A program made the position numbers and the translations under genes. The notes under the pieces were generated by a model. That model worked only from the letters and a program-made list of their open reading frames with translations, was not told the DNA's origin and did not search any database. Below, in pieces: positions 43,928 to 52,492 of a stretch of DNA of 64,000 nt. The DNA is from Streptomyces europaeiscabiei (GTDB lineage: Bacteria > Actinomycetota > Actinomycetes > Streptomycetales > Streptomycetaceae), in the NCBI RefSeq assembly GCF_036346855.1, contig NZ_CP107841.1, positions 8,188,001-8,252,000 on the forward strand, given 5' to 3'. Position 1 is the stretch's first letter. Every line of letters starts with the position of its first letter.

Positions 43928-45529
43928 ATGACGGCAGGCCGGCAGGGCCCCGTGGTCAGGACGCCGTACGGGAACGTACGCGGCACGTACGAGCACGGGG
44001 ACGGCTACGAGGACGGGATCGCGGTCTTCCGGGGCATCCCGTACGCGGCCCCGCCCTTCGGCCCCCGCCGGTTTTGCCCGCCCTCCCCGCCCGAGCCCTG
44101 GGCGGGGGTGCGTGACGCCGTCGCCTTCGGGCCGACGCCCCCGAAACCGCCGTACTCGGAGGCGTTCGCCCGCTATCTGTCGGACCCCGTCGTCCCGGGC
44201 GACGACTGCCTCAACCTGAACGTGTGGACGCCGGAGCCGGGCCGCGGCGCCCGCCTGCCGGTCATGGTCTGGATCCACGGCGGCGCCCTCACCCGGGGCT
44301 CGTCGGCGGTCCCGGTCTACGACGGCGCCGCCTTCGCCCGCGACGGTGTGGTGCTGGTGTCCCTCAACTACCGGCTGGGTGTGGAGGGTTACGGCCTCTT
44401 CCCGGACACACCGCCCAACCGCGGGCTGCTCGACCAGCTGGCCGCCCTGGAGTGGGTGCGGGAGTCGATCGCCGGGTTCGGCGGCGACCCGGACCGGGTG
44501 ACCCTGTTCGGCCAGTCGGCGGGCGCCATCAGCGTCGGCGCGCTGCTGGCCGTCCCCCGCGCGCGGGGTCTGTTCCGGCGGGCCGTGCTGCAGAGCGGGC
44601 CGCCCGAGGCCTTGGACCGGGACAAGGTGCGTCGCATGGTCCGCCGGATGGCCACCCGGCTGAAGGTACCGGCGACCGCCGCGGCCTTCGCGGTCGTGGA
44701 CCGGTCCACTCTCGTCGAGGTGCAGGCCGAGGTCGGCCGCCTCAGCAGCCCCGTGCTGGGTGGCCCCGCCTTCGGCGTCGTCGTCGACGGCGACCTGCTG
44801 CCCACCGACCCGCTGGAGGCACTGACCGAGCACGGCGCGGCCCCCGGAATCGACCTCCTCATGGGCTGGACCCGTGACGAGCACCGGCTCTGGCTCGTCC
44901 CCGGCGGCCTCCAGGAGCGCGTCGACCGACTCGGCACGGTCGCCCTGGCCGGCGCCCGCGCCCGCTGCCACTGCGGCCCCGAGCTGCCCCGCGGCTACCG
45001 CGACCTCCACCCCGACAGGGGTACCGCCGACCTGGTCGGCCAACTCGTCACCGACCATCTCCTGCGCGTCCCCCTGCTCCGCCTGGCGGACGCCCGCATC
45101 GGCCAGGACCGGTCCTACCTCTACGAGTTCGCCTGGCCCTCCGGCATCCCCGCCCTCGGCTCCTGCCACGCCCTCGAACTCGGCTTCGTCTTCGACACCG
45201 GTGCCACCCCCGCCTCCGCCAAGCTCGCCGGCGGGAACGCCCCGCGCGGCCTCGCCACCGCCATGCACACCGCCTGGGTCCGCTTCGCGACGGACGGCAC
45301 CCCCGGCTGGCCCGCCTGGGACCCCACCCACCCGGTCCGCGTCTTCGGCACCCCGGACGACTCGCACGCCCCGGACGGCATCCGGACGGCCTTCGGCCCC
45401 TACGACCCCGAACTCGCCCTCTGGGACGCGGACGCCAGGCGCCCCCGGAGGGTCCAGGGCGCGGGCACCTTCGTCACCTCCGGCGGAGGCCCACGTCCGG
45501 CCCTGCGCCGCTTCCGCCGAAGTCCGTGA
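43928..45529 (+). CDS. Type B carboxylesterase
   Basis: The 533-residue product is a carboxylesterase/para-nitrobenzyl esterase-like alpha/beta hydrolase. It shows [14 protein letters not shown], the EDCLNLNVW equivalent DDCLNLNVW, the oxyanion segment [12 protein letters not shown], the nucleophile elbow GQSAG with Ser197, and a C-terminal His in [13 protein letters not shown]. No signal peptide is seen, so it is probably cytoplasmic. Substrate is unknown; de-esterification of plant-wall oligosaccharides or general xenobiotic esters are both possible. The ATG chosen follows GAGGAG by ten bases; an in-frame ATG six codons earlier is an alternative. Confidence 0.9.
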   Translation: MTAGRQGPVVRTPYGNVRGTYEHGDGYEDGIAVFRGIPYAAPPFGPRRFCPPSPPEPWAGVRDAVAFGPTPPKPPYSEAFARYLSDPVVPGDDCLNLNVWTPEPGRGARLPVMVWIHGGALTRGSSAVPVYDGAAFARDGVVLVSLNYRLGVEGYGLFPDTPPNRGLLDQLAALEWVRESIAGFGGDPDRVTLFGQSAGAISVGALLAVPRARGLFRRAVLQSGPPEALDRDKVRRMVRRMATRLKVPATAAAFAVVDRSTLVEVQAEVGRLSSPVLGGPAFGVVVDGDLLPTDPLEALTEHGAAPGIDLLMGWTRDEHRLWLVPGGLQERVDRLGTVALAGARARCHCGPELPRGYRDLHPDRGTADLVGQLVTDHLLRVPLLRLADARIGQDRSYLYEFAWPSGIPALGSCHALELGFVFDTGATPASAKLAGGNAPRGLATAMHTAWVRFATDGTPGWPAWDPTHPVRVFGTPDDSHAPDGIRTAFGPYDPELALWDADARRPRRVQGAGTFVTSGGGPRPALRRFRRSP

Positions 45530-45560
45530 GGAGGGATGTCCATCCGCGATCCGAGCCGGG

Positions 45561-46307
45561 CTAGGAGCCGGGCTCGGCTGCGCCGTCCGCGGGCGTCGGG
45601 TGTTTGGTGTGGAGGACCTCGCGGGCCTGTTCCGCGGCGCGGCGGGTGTTCTCGCTGACGAAGTCGAGGAAGCGGGCGACGTTCTCCAGGCGGGCGGCGG
45701 CGGGAGTGCCGGTGCCGAGGACGCCGACGCCCTGACGGGCGACCTCGACGACCTGGGCGATGGCGCGGGCGCTCGCCATCATCGACTGGTACCAGACGTC
45801 GTCGTCGACGATGTAGCGCTCGCGGCGGCGTTCGCCCTGTTCCCGGCGGACCATGCCCTGGCTGTCGAGGAACGTGATCGCCTTGGAGATGGACGCCGGG
45901 CTGACCTGGAGGCGCTGGGCCAGTTCGGACGCGGTGAGGCTGCCGCTGTCGGTGAGGGTGAGGCAGGCCATCACCCGGGCCATCATCGTGGGCATGCCCG
46001 AGGCCATCATGACGGTCGTGAACGTCTCTTCGTACTCGCGTACGGCTTCGGCGTCGCGCCCGTGAGCCTGCTCGGGTGCCTGCGCCTCGCGGGGGGTGGT
46101 CCGGCGGCGGCGGTGGGCGCGGCGTTCGGTGGCGCGGTGGGCCATCTCGGCACGGTAGGCGGTGGGGCCGCCGTTGCGCATCACCTCGCGCGTGATCGTC
46201 GAGGTCGGACGATCGAGGCGTCTGGCGATCTCCGCGTAGGCGAGGCCGTCGGCCAGCCCCAGCGCGATCTGCTGGCGTTCCTGCTGAGTGAGCCTGCCTC
46301 CCGGCAT
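45561..46307 (-). CDS. MarR-family regulator with an IS30-like N-terminal HTH
   Basis: The 248-residue product has two DNA-binding parts. Residues 5-60 (LTQQERQQIALGLADGLAYAEIARRLDRPTSTITREV) match the HTH_38 module of IS30 transposases. Residues 115-185 (LTASELAQRLQVSPASISKAITFLDSQGMVRREQGERRRERYIV) form a GbsR/MarR winged helix, followed by helices for dimerisation. GGAG lies six bases before ATG. It is divergent from the DUF4097-DrrAB operon, and the shared intergenic region is full of GCAAC/GTTGC elements that it probably binds. It likely represses the efflux genes and itself. Confidence 0.88.
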   Translation of the reverse strand: MPGGRLTQQERQQIALGLADGLAYAEIARRLDRPTSTITREVMRNGGPTAYRAEMAHRATERRAHRRRRTTPREAQAPEQAHGRDAEAVREYEETFTTVMMASGMPTMMARVMACLTLTDSGSLTASELAQRLQVSPASISKAITFLDSQGMVRREQGERRRERYIVDDDVWYQSMMASARAIAQVVEVARQGVGVLGTGTPAAARLENVARFLDFVSENTRRAAEQAREVLHTKHPTPADGAAEPGS

Positions 46308-46363
46308 CGCTGTCTCCTTCGTGCTCCGTGGTACGCCCACCATAGCGTTCACCCTCATTTCAT

Positions 46364-46485
46364 TGCAACGCATGCGTGAGAGCTGTTGCGTTAGCTTCAA
46401 GCTCGTTGCAACAATTTATCGGCCATCACCTGCAATAACTGTGTCGATGCGCAACGTGCATGTTGCTAGAAGTGTGAATGCAACG
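46364..46485. promoter_or_regulatory. Clustered GCAAC/GTTGC operators between MarR gene and DUF4097 operon
   Basis: Elements are TTGCAACGCATGC (46363), GTTGCG (46384), the palindrome GTTGCAAC (46405-46412), TGCAATAAC (46431), the inverted repeat GCAACGTGCATGTTGC (46451-46466) and TGCAACG (46479). This density in about 120 bases, in a locally AT-richer stretch, points to a multi-site operator for the divergent MarR protein. Confidence 0.65.
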
Positions 46486-46528
46486 TAGCTTTTCCATCGT
46501 TCGAAACAACGACTCGAAGGAGAGCACG

Positions 46529-47200
46529 ATGCAGAAGTTCGACACCCCCACCCCGATCTCCGCCGTGCTGAACATCCCGGCCGGACGCGTGCGGTTCATC
46601 GCCGCCGACCGGACCGACACCACCGTCGAGGTCCGGCCCGCCGACGCCGCCAAGGGCCGCGACGTCAAGGCCGCCGAGCAGACCACGGTCGACTACCGCG
46701 ACGGGGTGCTGCGGATCCAGGCCCCGGAGGCGAAGAACGAACTCTTCGGCCCCTCCGGAACCCTGGAGGTGACTGTCCAGCTGCCCGCCGGCTCCCGGGT
46801 CGAGGCGAAGGCGGCCGCCGCGGAGTTCCGCGGCGTCGGGCGGCTGGGCGACGTCGTCATCGACGGCGCGCACGGGCAGGTCAAGCTCGACGAGGTCGCG
46901 AGCGCCCGCCTCACCCTCCTGGCCGGCGACGCTCTGGTCGGCCGTCTGGACGGCCCCGCCGACATCACCAGCGGCAAGGGCGACCTCCGCGTCACCGAGG
47001 CCGTGCGCGGCACCGTCACCCTGCGCACCGGGCACGGCGAGATCTCCATCGGCGCCGCCGCCGGGGTCTCGGCCTCCCTGGACGCCGGCACCTCCTCCGG
47101 CCGGATCCGCAACGCGCTCAAGAACACCCAGGGCGCCGCGGCCCAGCTCGACATCCACGCGACCACCGGCTACGGCGACATCACCGCACACAGCAACTGA
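46529..47200 (+). CDS. DUF4097-family beta-strand repeat protein
   Basis: The 223-residue product is a DUF4097-type protein, a predicted right-handed beta-helix of short repeats (RVRFIAADRTDTTVEVRPAD, GELSIG-like HGEISIGAAAGV, SSGRIRNALK). It has no signal peptide or membrane anchor. Such genes often sit beside DrrA/DrrB-type transporters and MarR or PspC regulators, but their role is unclear; 'putative adhesin' is the family label. The ATG follows AAGGAG; an in-frame ATG 17 codons upstream overlaps the operator region and is less likely. It is the first gene of the efflux operon. Confidence 0.85.
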   Translation: MQKFDTPTPISAVLNIPAGRVRFIAADRTDTTVEVRPADAAKGRDVKAAEQTTVDYRDGVLRIQAPEAKNELFGPSGTLEVTVQLPAGSRVEAKAAAAEFRGVGRLGDVVIDGAHGQVKLDEVASARLTLLAGDALVGRLDGPADITSGKGDLRVTEAVRGTVTLRTGHGEISIGAAAGVSASLDAGTSSGRIRNALKNTQGAAAQLDIHATTGYGDITAHSN

Positions 47201-47227
47201 CCAGCAGCGTCGACAAGGAGCACTCCC

Positions 47228-48178
47228 ATGACGAACCCGGCCATCGCGGCGAACGGGCTGCGCAAGTCCTACGGAGACAACGTCGTCCTCGACGGCATCG
47301 ACCTGACCGTGCCCGAAGGGACGATCTTCTCCCTGCTCGGCCCGAACGGCGCCGGCAAGACCACCGCCGTCAAGATCCTCTCCACTCTCATCTCTCCCGA
47401 CCCCGGCTCCGGCGAGCTCCGCGTCGGCGGCCACGACCTTGCCGTCGACCCGCAGGCGGTGCGTGCCGCGATCGGTGTCACCGGGCAGTTCTCCGCCGTC
47501 GACGGCCTGATCACCGGCGAGGAGAACATGCTCCTCATGGCGGACCTGCACCACCTGTCCAAGCCCGAGGGGCGACGCGTCACGGCCGAACTCCTGGAGC
47601 GTTTCGACCTGGTGGAGGCCGCGGGGAAGCCCGCCTCCACCTACTCCGGCGGCATGAAGCGCCGCCTCGACATCGCCATGACCCTGGTCGGCGACCCGCG
47701 GATCATCTTCCTCGACGAACCCACCACCGGCCTCGACCCCCGCTCCCGCCACAACATGTGGCAGATCATCCGCGAACTCGTCACCGGCGGCGTCACCGTC
47801 CTCCTCACCACCCAGTACCTGGAGGAGGCCGACGAACTCGCCGACCGCATCGCGGTGTTGCACGACGGAAAGATCGCCGCCGAGGGCACCGCCGAGGAAC
47901 TCAAGCGGCTCGTCCCCGGCGGGCACGTCCGGCTCCGCTTCACCGACCCGGCCGCCTACCGGTCCGCCGCCTCCACGCTGCGCGAGGCGACCCGGGACGA
48001 CGAGGCCCTCGCCCTGCAGCTCCCCAGCGGCGGCACCCAGCGCGAACTGCGCTCCGTACTCGACCAGTTGGACTCCGCCGGCATCGAGGCCGACGAACTC
48101 ACCGTGCACACCCCCGACCTCGACGACGTGTTCTTCGCCCTGACCAGCACCGACCAGCCCAAGGAGACCGTCCGATGA
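47228..48178 (+). CDS. DrrA-type ABC transporter ATP-binding protein
   Basis: The 316-residue product is the ATPase of a daunorubicin-resistance-type exporter. Visible are the Walker A GPNGAGKTT (38-46), signature YSGGMKRR, Walker B IIFLDEPTTGLD and the H-loop region TTQYLEEADELADRI, with the DrrA C-terminal extension (LHTPDLDDVFFAL-like VHTPDLDDVFFALT). AAGGAG precedes the ATG. The stop overlaps the permease start. It probably exports a hydrophobic compound; the MarR regulator suggests induction by a toxic ligand. Confidence 0.95.
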   Translation: MTNPAIAANGLRKSYGDNVVLDGIDLTVPEGTIFSLLGPNGAGKTTAVKILSTLISPDPGSGELRVGGHDLAVDPQAVRAAIGVTGQFSAVDGLITGEENMLLMADLHHLSKPEGRRVTAELLERFDLVEAAGKPASTYSGGMKRRLDIAMTLVGDPRIIFLDEPTTGLDPRSRHNMWQIIRELVTGGVTVLLTTQYLEEADELADRIAVLHDGKIAAEGTAEELKRLVPGGHVRLRFTDPAAYRSAASTLREATRDDEALALQLPSGGTQRELRSVLDQLDSAGIEADELTVHTPDLDDVFFALTSTDQPKETVR

Positions 48179-48960
48179 GCACCTTCTCCCTCGCCGTGCG
48201 CGACTCGTCCACGATGTTGCGCCGCAACCTCCTGCACGCGCGCCGCTACCCCTCCCTCACCCTGAACCTGCTCCTGACCCCGATCATGTTGCTGCTGCTC
48301 TTCGTCTACATCTTCGGAGACGTGATGAGCGCGGGCATCGGCGGCAGCGACCGCTCCGACTACATCGCCTACATCGTTCCGGGCATCCTGATGATGACCA
48401 TCGGCGGCACCGTCGTCGGGACCGCCGTGTCCGTCTCCACCGATATGAACGAGGGCATCATCGCCCGCTTCCGTACCATGGCGATCCACCGCGGTTCCGT
48501 CCTGATCGGGCACGTCGTCGGCAGCGTGCTGAGTTGCGTCGCCAGCGTGGTCCTCGTGGGCGCGGTCGGTGTGGCCATCGGCTTCCGCTCCACCGATGCC
48601 ACGGTCCTGGAGTGGCTGGCGGCCTTCGGGCTGCTCGCGCTCTTCTCCCTGGCGCTCACCTGGATCGCGGTCGGCATGGGCCTGTCCAGCCCGAACGCCG
48701 AGGCGGCCGCCAACAGCGCGCAGCCGCTGATCCTCCTCCCGCTCATCTCCAGCGCGTTCATCCCGGCCGACACGATGCCGGGCTGGTTCCAGCCGATCGC
48801 CGAGTACCAGCCCTTCACCCCGGCCATCGAGACCCTGCGCGGTCTGCTGCTCGGCACCGAGATCGGCCACAACGGCTGGCTCGCCCTCGCCTGGTGCCTG
48901 GGCCTCGCGGTGCTCGGCTACTTCTGGTCGGCCTCGAAGTTCAACAGCGACCCGAAGTAA
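48175..48960 (+). CDS. DrrB-type ABC transporter permease
   Basis: The 261-residue product is the membrane partner of the preceding ATPase (ABC-2 type). It has six hydrophobic helices, including LTLNLLLTPIMLLLLFVYIFG and IVPGILMMTIGGTVVGTAVS, and the conserved segments MNEGIIARFRTMAIHRGSVLIG and AEYQPFTPAIETLRGLLLG. Its ATG overlaps the ATPase stop (ATGA). Confidence 0.94.
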   Translation: MSTFSLAVRDSSTMLRRNLLHARRYPSLTLNLLLTPIMLLLLFVYIFGDVMSAGIGGSDRSDYIAYIVPGILMMTIGGTVVGTAVSVSTDMNEGIIARFRTMAIHRGSVLIGHVVGSVLSCVASVVLVGAVGVAIGFRSTDATVLEWLAAFGLLALFSLALTWIAVGMGLSSPNAEAAANSAQPLILLPLISSAFIPADTMPGWFQPIAEYQPFTPAIETLRGLLLGTEIGHNGWLALAWCLGLAVLGYFWSASKFNSDPK

Positions 48961-49240
48961 CCGCCATGACACCGCGGGCCACCTCCCGCAACCCGTCCCA
49001 CCTCCCGCAACCCGTCCCACCACAGGGCGGCGTACCCGACACGGCGTCGGCGTGCGCCGCCCCGTTCGTCCGCAGGTCGTCCGCGGGGCAGATGCGGACA
49101 CCGAGTTCCCAAGCCCGAGCGCGGCGGGACGCGCCCCCGCCCCGCCCCCGCCCCGCCATCGCTCCAACGCTCGGAAGCCCTCTCCCTGCGTCTTCAGCCC
49201 TGCGCGGTCAGGCCCTGCGTCTTCAGTCCTGCGTCTTCAG
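48961..49240. repeat. Repeat-rich convergent intergenic segment
   Basis: Two copies of CACCTCCCGCAACCCGTCC lie near 48979-49020. CTGCGTCTTCAG occurs three times (49186, 49215 and 49229), and the last contains the mmuM stop codon. A CGCCCC-rich stretch lies between. No coding signal is present. Confidence 0.75.
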
Positions 49241-50190
49241 CTCAGCGCCTTCGCGATCGCCGAGATCGCCTCGGGCCCCACCCGGCAGCACCCGCCGATC
49301 AGCCGGGCCCCTGCCGCCCGCCACCCCTCCACCTGCGCGGCGGTGAACGTCGACCGCCCGGTCCAGGCCCGCGCGGACGCGTCCCAGGTCTCGCCGCTGT
49401 TCGGGTAGACGACGACCGGCTTGCCGGTGACCCGGACGGCCGTCTCGATCGCGCCGTCCACGTCGTCGGGCGAGCAGCAGTTCACGCCCACGGCGACGAC
49501 CTCCTCGGCGTCGGCGGCGAGCGCGAAGGCCTCCTCCAGCGGCTGCCCGGCGCGGGTGCGGTCGCCGGCGACGGTGTACGACAGCCAGGCGGGCACGTCC
49601 AGGCCACGGATCGCCCGCAGCAGCGCCTCGGCCTCGTCGGTGTCCGGAATCGTCTCCAGGGCCAGGACGTCCGGGTGGGCGGCGGCCAGCGCCTCGATGC
49701 GGGGCCGGTGGAACCCTTCCAACCCGGCGACGCTCAGCCCGTACCGGCCCCGGTACTCGGAGCCGTCGGCGAGCATCGCTCCGTACGGGCCGACCGAGGC
49801 GGCCACCAGCAGAGGGCGCGAGCCGCCCCCCGCCTTGGCCGCCACCGCCGCGTCCACGGCCAACTCGACACTCAGGGACATGAGTTCGGTGGCCCGCTCC
49901 CGTCGGATGCCGCGCTTGGCGAAGCCCTCGAAGGTGGCCTGGTAGCTGGCGGTGATCGCCACGTTCGCGCCCGCCTCGAAGTAGGCGAGATGGGCCTCGG
50001 TGATCGCCTCCGGGTGCTCCACGAGCAGCCGCGCCGACCACAGCTCGTCACTGAGGTCGTGCCCGGCGGACGCCAGCTGGTTGGACATACCGCCGTCGAG
50101 GACGAGGGTCTCGGCGGCGAGGGCCGCGGCGAAGGGGCCGACGGGAGGACCGGGGACGTGGGGGAAGCTGCCGGGTGCGTTGCTGGTCAT
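49237..50190 (-). CDS. mmuM: Homocysteine S-methyltransferase
   Basis: The 317-residue product transfers a methyl group from S-methylmethionine to homocysteine, giving two methionines. Zinc ligands are Cys238 (GVNCCSP) and the Cys301-Cys302 pair (LIGGCCRVGP), as in MmuM and other homocysteine methyltransferases. The barrel signature begins with LVLDGGMSNQLASAGHDL. It is divergent from an amino-acid permease, recalling the E. coli mmuP-mmuM pair that imports and uses S-methylmethionine. Cobalamin- or folate-binding domains are absent. Length matches the family. Confidence 0.93.
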   Translation of the reverse strand: MTSNAPGSFPHVPGPPVGPFAAALAAETLVLDGGMSNQLASAGHDLSDELWSARLLVEHPEAITEAHLAYFEAGANVAITASYQATFEGFAKRGIRRERATELMSLSVELAVDAAVAAKAGGGSRPLLVAASVGPYGAMLADGSEYRGRYGLSVAGLEGFHRPRIEALAAAHPDVLALETIPDTDEAEALLRAIRGLDVPAWLSYTVAGDRTRAGQPLEEAFALAADAEEVVAVGVNCCSPDDVDGAIETAVRVTGKPVVVYPNSGETWDASARAWTGRSTFTAAQVEGWRAAGARLIGGCCRVGPEAISAIAKALS

Positions 50191-50253
50191 GCCGACGACG
50201 GTAGTCGAGCCGCGGAGGCGGGAACACTCGATTGTGTCCAGTCCATGAACAGA

Positions 50254-50284
50254 TTGACCACCATGTGGAACGCGGCGGTACGAT
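50254..50284 (+). promoter_or_regulatory. Candidate promoter of the amino-acid permease
   Basis: TTGACC (50254-50259) and TACGAT (50279-50284) are separated by 19 bases, slightly long. The permease ATG is 45 bases after the -10 box. Confidence 0.5.
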
Positions 50285-50328
50285 CACGCCCTCCCCGTCC
50301 CCGCCCCGCCCATCCCCCGGGAACCGCC

Positions 50329-51777
50329 ATGACCACCACCAGTACCCCCGAGGCCACCGAGCCCGAACCGGCCCCGGCCACGGAATCCGGGACCACCCCG
50401 GCACCCGAGCCCGGCACGAGCGCGGCGGCCCCGGGCCGCAAGTTCGGCCTCGCGGCGGCCACCGCCCTCGTCATGGGCAACATCATCGGCGGCGGCATCT
50501 TCACCCTCCCCGCCGCCGTCGCCCCCTACGGCACGGTCAGCCTGCTCGCCTTCGCCGTCCTGTCCGTGGCCGCCGTCCTGCTGGCGCTGCTCTTCGGGAA
50601 GCTGGCCAGGCGCAGCCCGGTCACCGGCGGCCTCTACGTCTACCCGCGCGACGCCTTCGGCCCCTTCGCGGGCTTCCTGTCGGCCTGGTCGTACTGGACG
50701 ATGTGCTGGGTCAGCATCGCCGCGCTGGCCGTCGGCGTCGTCGGTTACGTCGACGTCCTGATACCCCTGGGCGACAGCAAGGTCGTCCTCGCGCTGGTGG
50801 CCCTGGCCGCCCTGTGGCTGCCGGCCGCCGCGAACTTCGCGGGCACCCGCTACGTGGGCGCCGTGCAGATCGTGTCCACCGTGCTGAAGTTCGTGCCGCT
50901 GCTGCTGGTCGGCACCATCGGCCTGTTCTTCATCGACACCGACAACTACGGCCCCTTCAACGCCTCCGGCGAGAGCGCCCCCGGCGCGCTGGCCGCCGCT
51001 GCCGCCCTCCTCCTCTACAGCTTCCTGGGCGTCGAGTCGGCCGCCGTCAGCGCCGGCGAGGTCCGTGACCCGGAGCGCAACGTGGGCCGCGCCAGCGTCC
51101 TCGGCACGCTCGCCTCCGCGCTGGTCTACATCCTCGGCACGGTCGCCGTGTTCGGCCTGGTCCCGCACAAGGAACTCGTCGAGTCGGGGGCGCCCTTCGC
51201 CGACGCGGTCAACTCGATCGCCGGCGGCACCTGGGGCGGCACGGTGATCGCGCTGGTCGCCGTCGCCTCGATCGTCGGCTGCCTCAACGGCTGGGTCCTG
51301 CTCAGCGCCCAGATGCCGTACGCCGCCGCCCGCGACGGCCTCTTCCCGAAGCCCTTCGCCCGAGTCGGCAAGGGCGGCGTCCCCGGCTTCGGCGTCCTCG
51401 CCACCGCCGTCCTCGGCACGCTCCTCATCGTCGTGAACTACGCGGACGACCCGGAGACCGCCTTCCGTGTCCTGGTGCTCATCACCACGTTCACCGGCTG
51501 CGTCCCGTACCTGCTCTCCGCGGCCGCCCAGCTGTACTGGCTGGCCCGGGGCACCCGCGAGCGGGTCCGTCCCGCCGGACTGGTCCGCGACCTGATCGTC
51601 GCCGCCCTCTCCTTCGCCTTCTCCTTCTGGCTGATCGCCGGCGCCGGCTACGCGGCCGTCTACCAGGGCGCCCTGTTCCTCTTCGCGGGCATCCCGGTGT
51701 ACGTGTGGCTGCGGGGGCGGCAGGAGGGGGCCGAGCGAGCGAGCGGCACCGAGGACACGGCGGACGCCACCGCCTAG
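50329..51777 (+). CDS. APC-superfamily amino-acid permease
   Basis: The 482-residue product has a Pro/Thr/Glu-rich cytoplasmic N-terminus (about 1-38) and about twelve membrane helices. The first includes the APC hallmark MGNIIGGGIFTLP, helix 6 has LLLYSFLGVESAAV, and SAGEVRDPERNVGRA follows it. This is the arginine:ornithine/basic amino-acid antiporter-like or cationic branch in general appearance. Neighbouring mmuM makes S-methylmethionine a possible substrate. The ribosome binding site is weak. No partner gene follows; a hairpin terminator lies just downstream. Confidence 0.92.
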   Translation: MTTTSTPEATEPEPAPATESGTTPAPEPGTSAAAPGRKFGLAAATALVMGNIIGGGIFTLPAAVAPYGTVSLLAFAVLSVAAVLLALLFGKLARRSPVTGGLYVYPRDAFGPFAGFLSAWSYWTMCWVSIAALAVGVVGYVDVLIPLGDSKVVLALVALAALWLPAAANFAGTRYVGAVQIVSTVLKFVPLLLVGTIGLFFIDTDNYGPFNASGESAPGALAAAAALLLYSFLGVESAAVSAGEVRDPERNVGRASVLGTLASALVYILGTVAVFGLVPHKELVESGAPFADAVNSIAGGTWGGTVIALVAVASIVGCLNGWVLLSAQMPYAAARDGLFPKPFARVGKGGVPGFGVLATAVLGTLLIVVNYADDPETAFRVLVLITTFTGCVPYLLSAAAQLYWLARGTRERVRPAGLVRDLIVAALSFAFSFWLIAGAGYAAVYQGALFLFAGIPVYVWLRGRQEGAERASGTEDTADATA

Positions 51778-51787
51778 ACACACCGAA

Positions 51788-51816
51788 CCGGCGGGCCCCG
51801 GAACGGGACCCGCCGG
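51788..51816. terminator. Bidirectional hairpin terminator
   Basis: CCGGCGGGCCCCG and CGGGACCCGCCGG form a 13-base stem with one C-A mismatch and a GAA loop, between the convergent permease and I36-type genes. Confidence 0.85.
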
Positions 51817-51828
51817 TCACCCGCTGGA

Positions 51829-52272
51829 TCAGCAGGAAGCCTGCCAACGGTGGGAGCGGATCCTGGCGTTGAAGTCGTTGTCGAAGCCGCCGTTCTGCCC
51901 GAAGCAGTAGCGGGTGCCGCTGTAGTTGGCGCCCGTGTAGAGGACGACGTAGTTGTACGAGGACGACGTGCCGCGGTTCCAGACGGACCTGACGTTCTGG
52001 GTGTCGGACCACGAACACTGGATGCTGCCGCTCCACCAGTCCGGATCGGAGTTGGTCCAGGCACACCGGCTGCCCGTCCCGTTGATGCCGGTCCAGACGC
52101 ACACGTCTCCGGTGTCGCACTCCCACGCCTGCGGTGCGGCACTTGCGGAACTCGGTGCGATCAGGCCCAGGGAGGCCGTGGCGACGGTGAGGGCCGCGGC
52201 GGCGAGGGCCCTGCGGATCCGACGGCGCCCGCGGCTCGGCTTCTGGTCGTGCTCCTGCTCGTACGAGGACAT
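51829..52272 (-). CDS. Secreted peptidase inhibitor I36-family protein
   Basis: The 147-residue product has a basic n-region and a typical secretory signal (RALAAAALTVATASLGLIAPSSASA), then about 100 residues with the I36/crystallin-like pattern. There are six cysteines and repeated aromatic motifs: WECDTGDVCVWTGINGTGSRCAW, QNVRSVWNRG, LYTGANYSGTRYCFGQNG. Members are small secreted proteins, some inhibiting metalloproteases (SMPI). The ATG follows AAAGG. It ends against the permease terminator. The real target is unknown. Confidence 0.82.
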   Translation of the reverse strand: MSSYEQEHDQKPSRGRRRIRRALAAAALTVATASLGLIAPSSASAAPQAWECDTGDVCVWTGINGTGSRCAWTNSDPDWWSGSIQCSWSDTQNVRSVWNRGTSSSYNYVVLYTGANYSGTRYCFGQNGGFDNDFNARIRSHRWQASC

Positions 52273-52492
52273 CCCATGGCCTTTCTTGTGGTCGATGCCG
52301 TGACCCGTGGCGGGCGTCGGCACGCGACCGCTCGAACAGCACGGCGGTCGGCGTGCGACACCGCACCCCCGAATGTGTCAACGGGCCTACGGCTGGCGGG
52401 AATTCATGTTCCCGGCCCGGCATGCCACTGTCATGCTCATGCGAGTCTGCTGACACTTCGCAGGCCGACCACGAGGGCCCACGGAGAACCGG

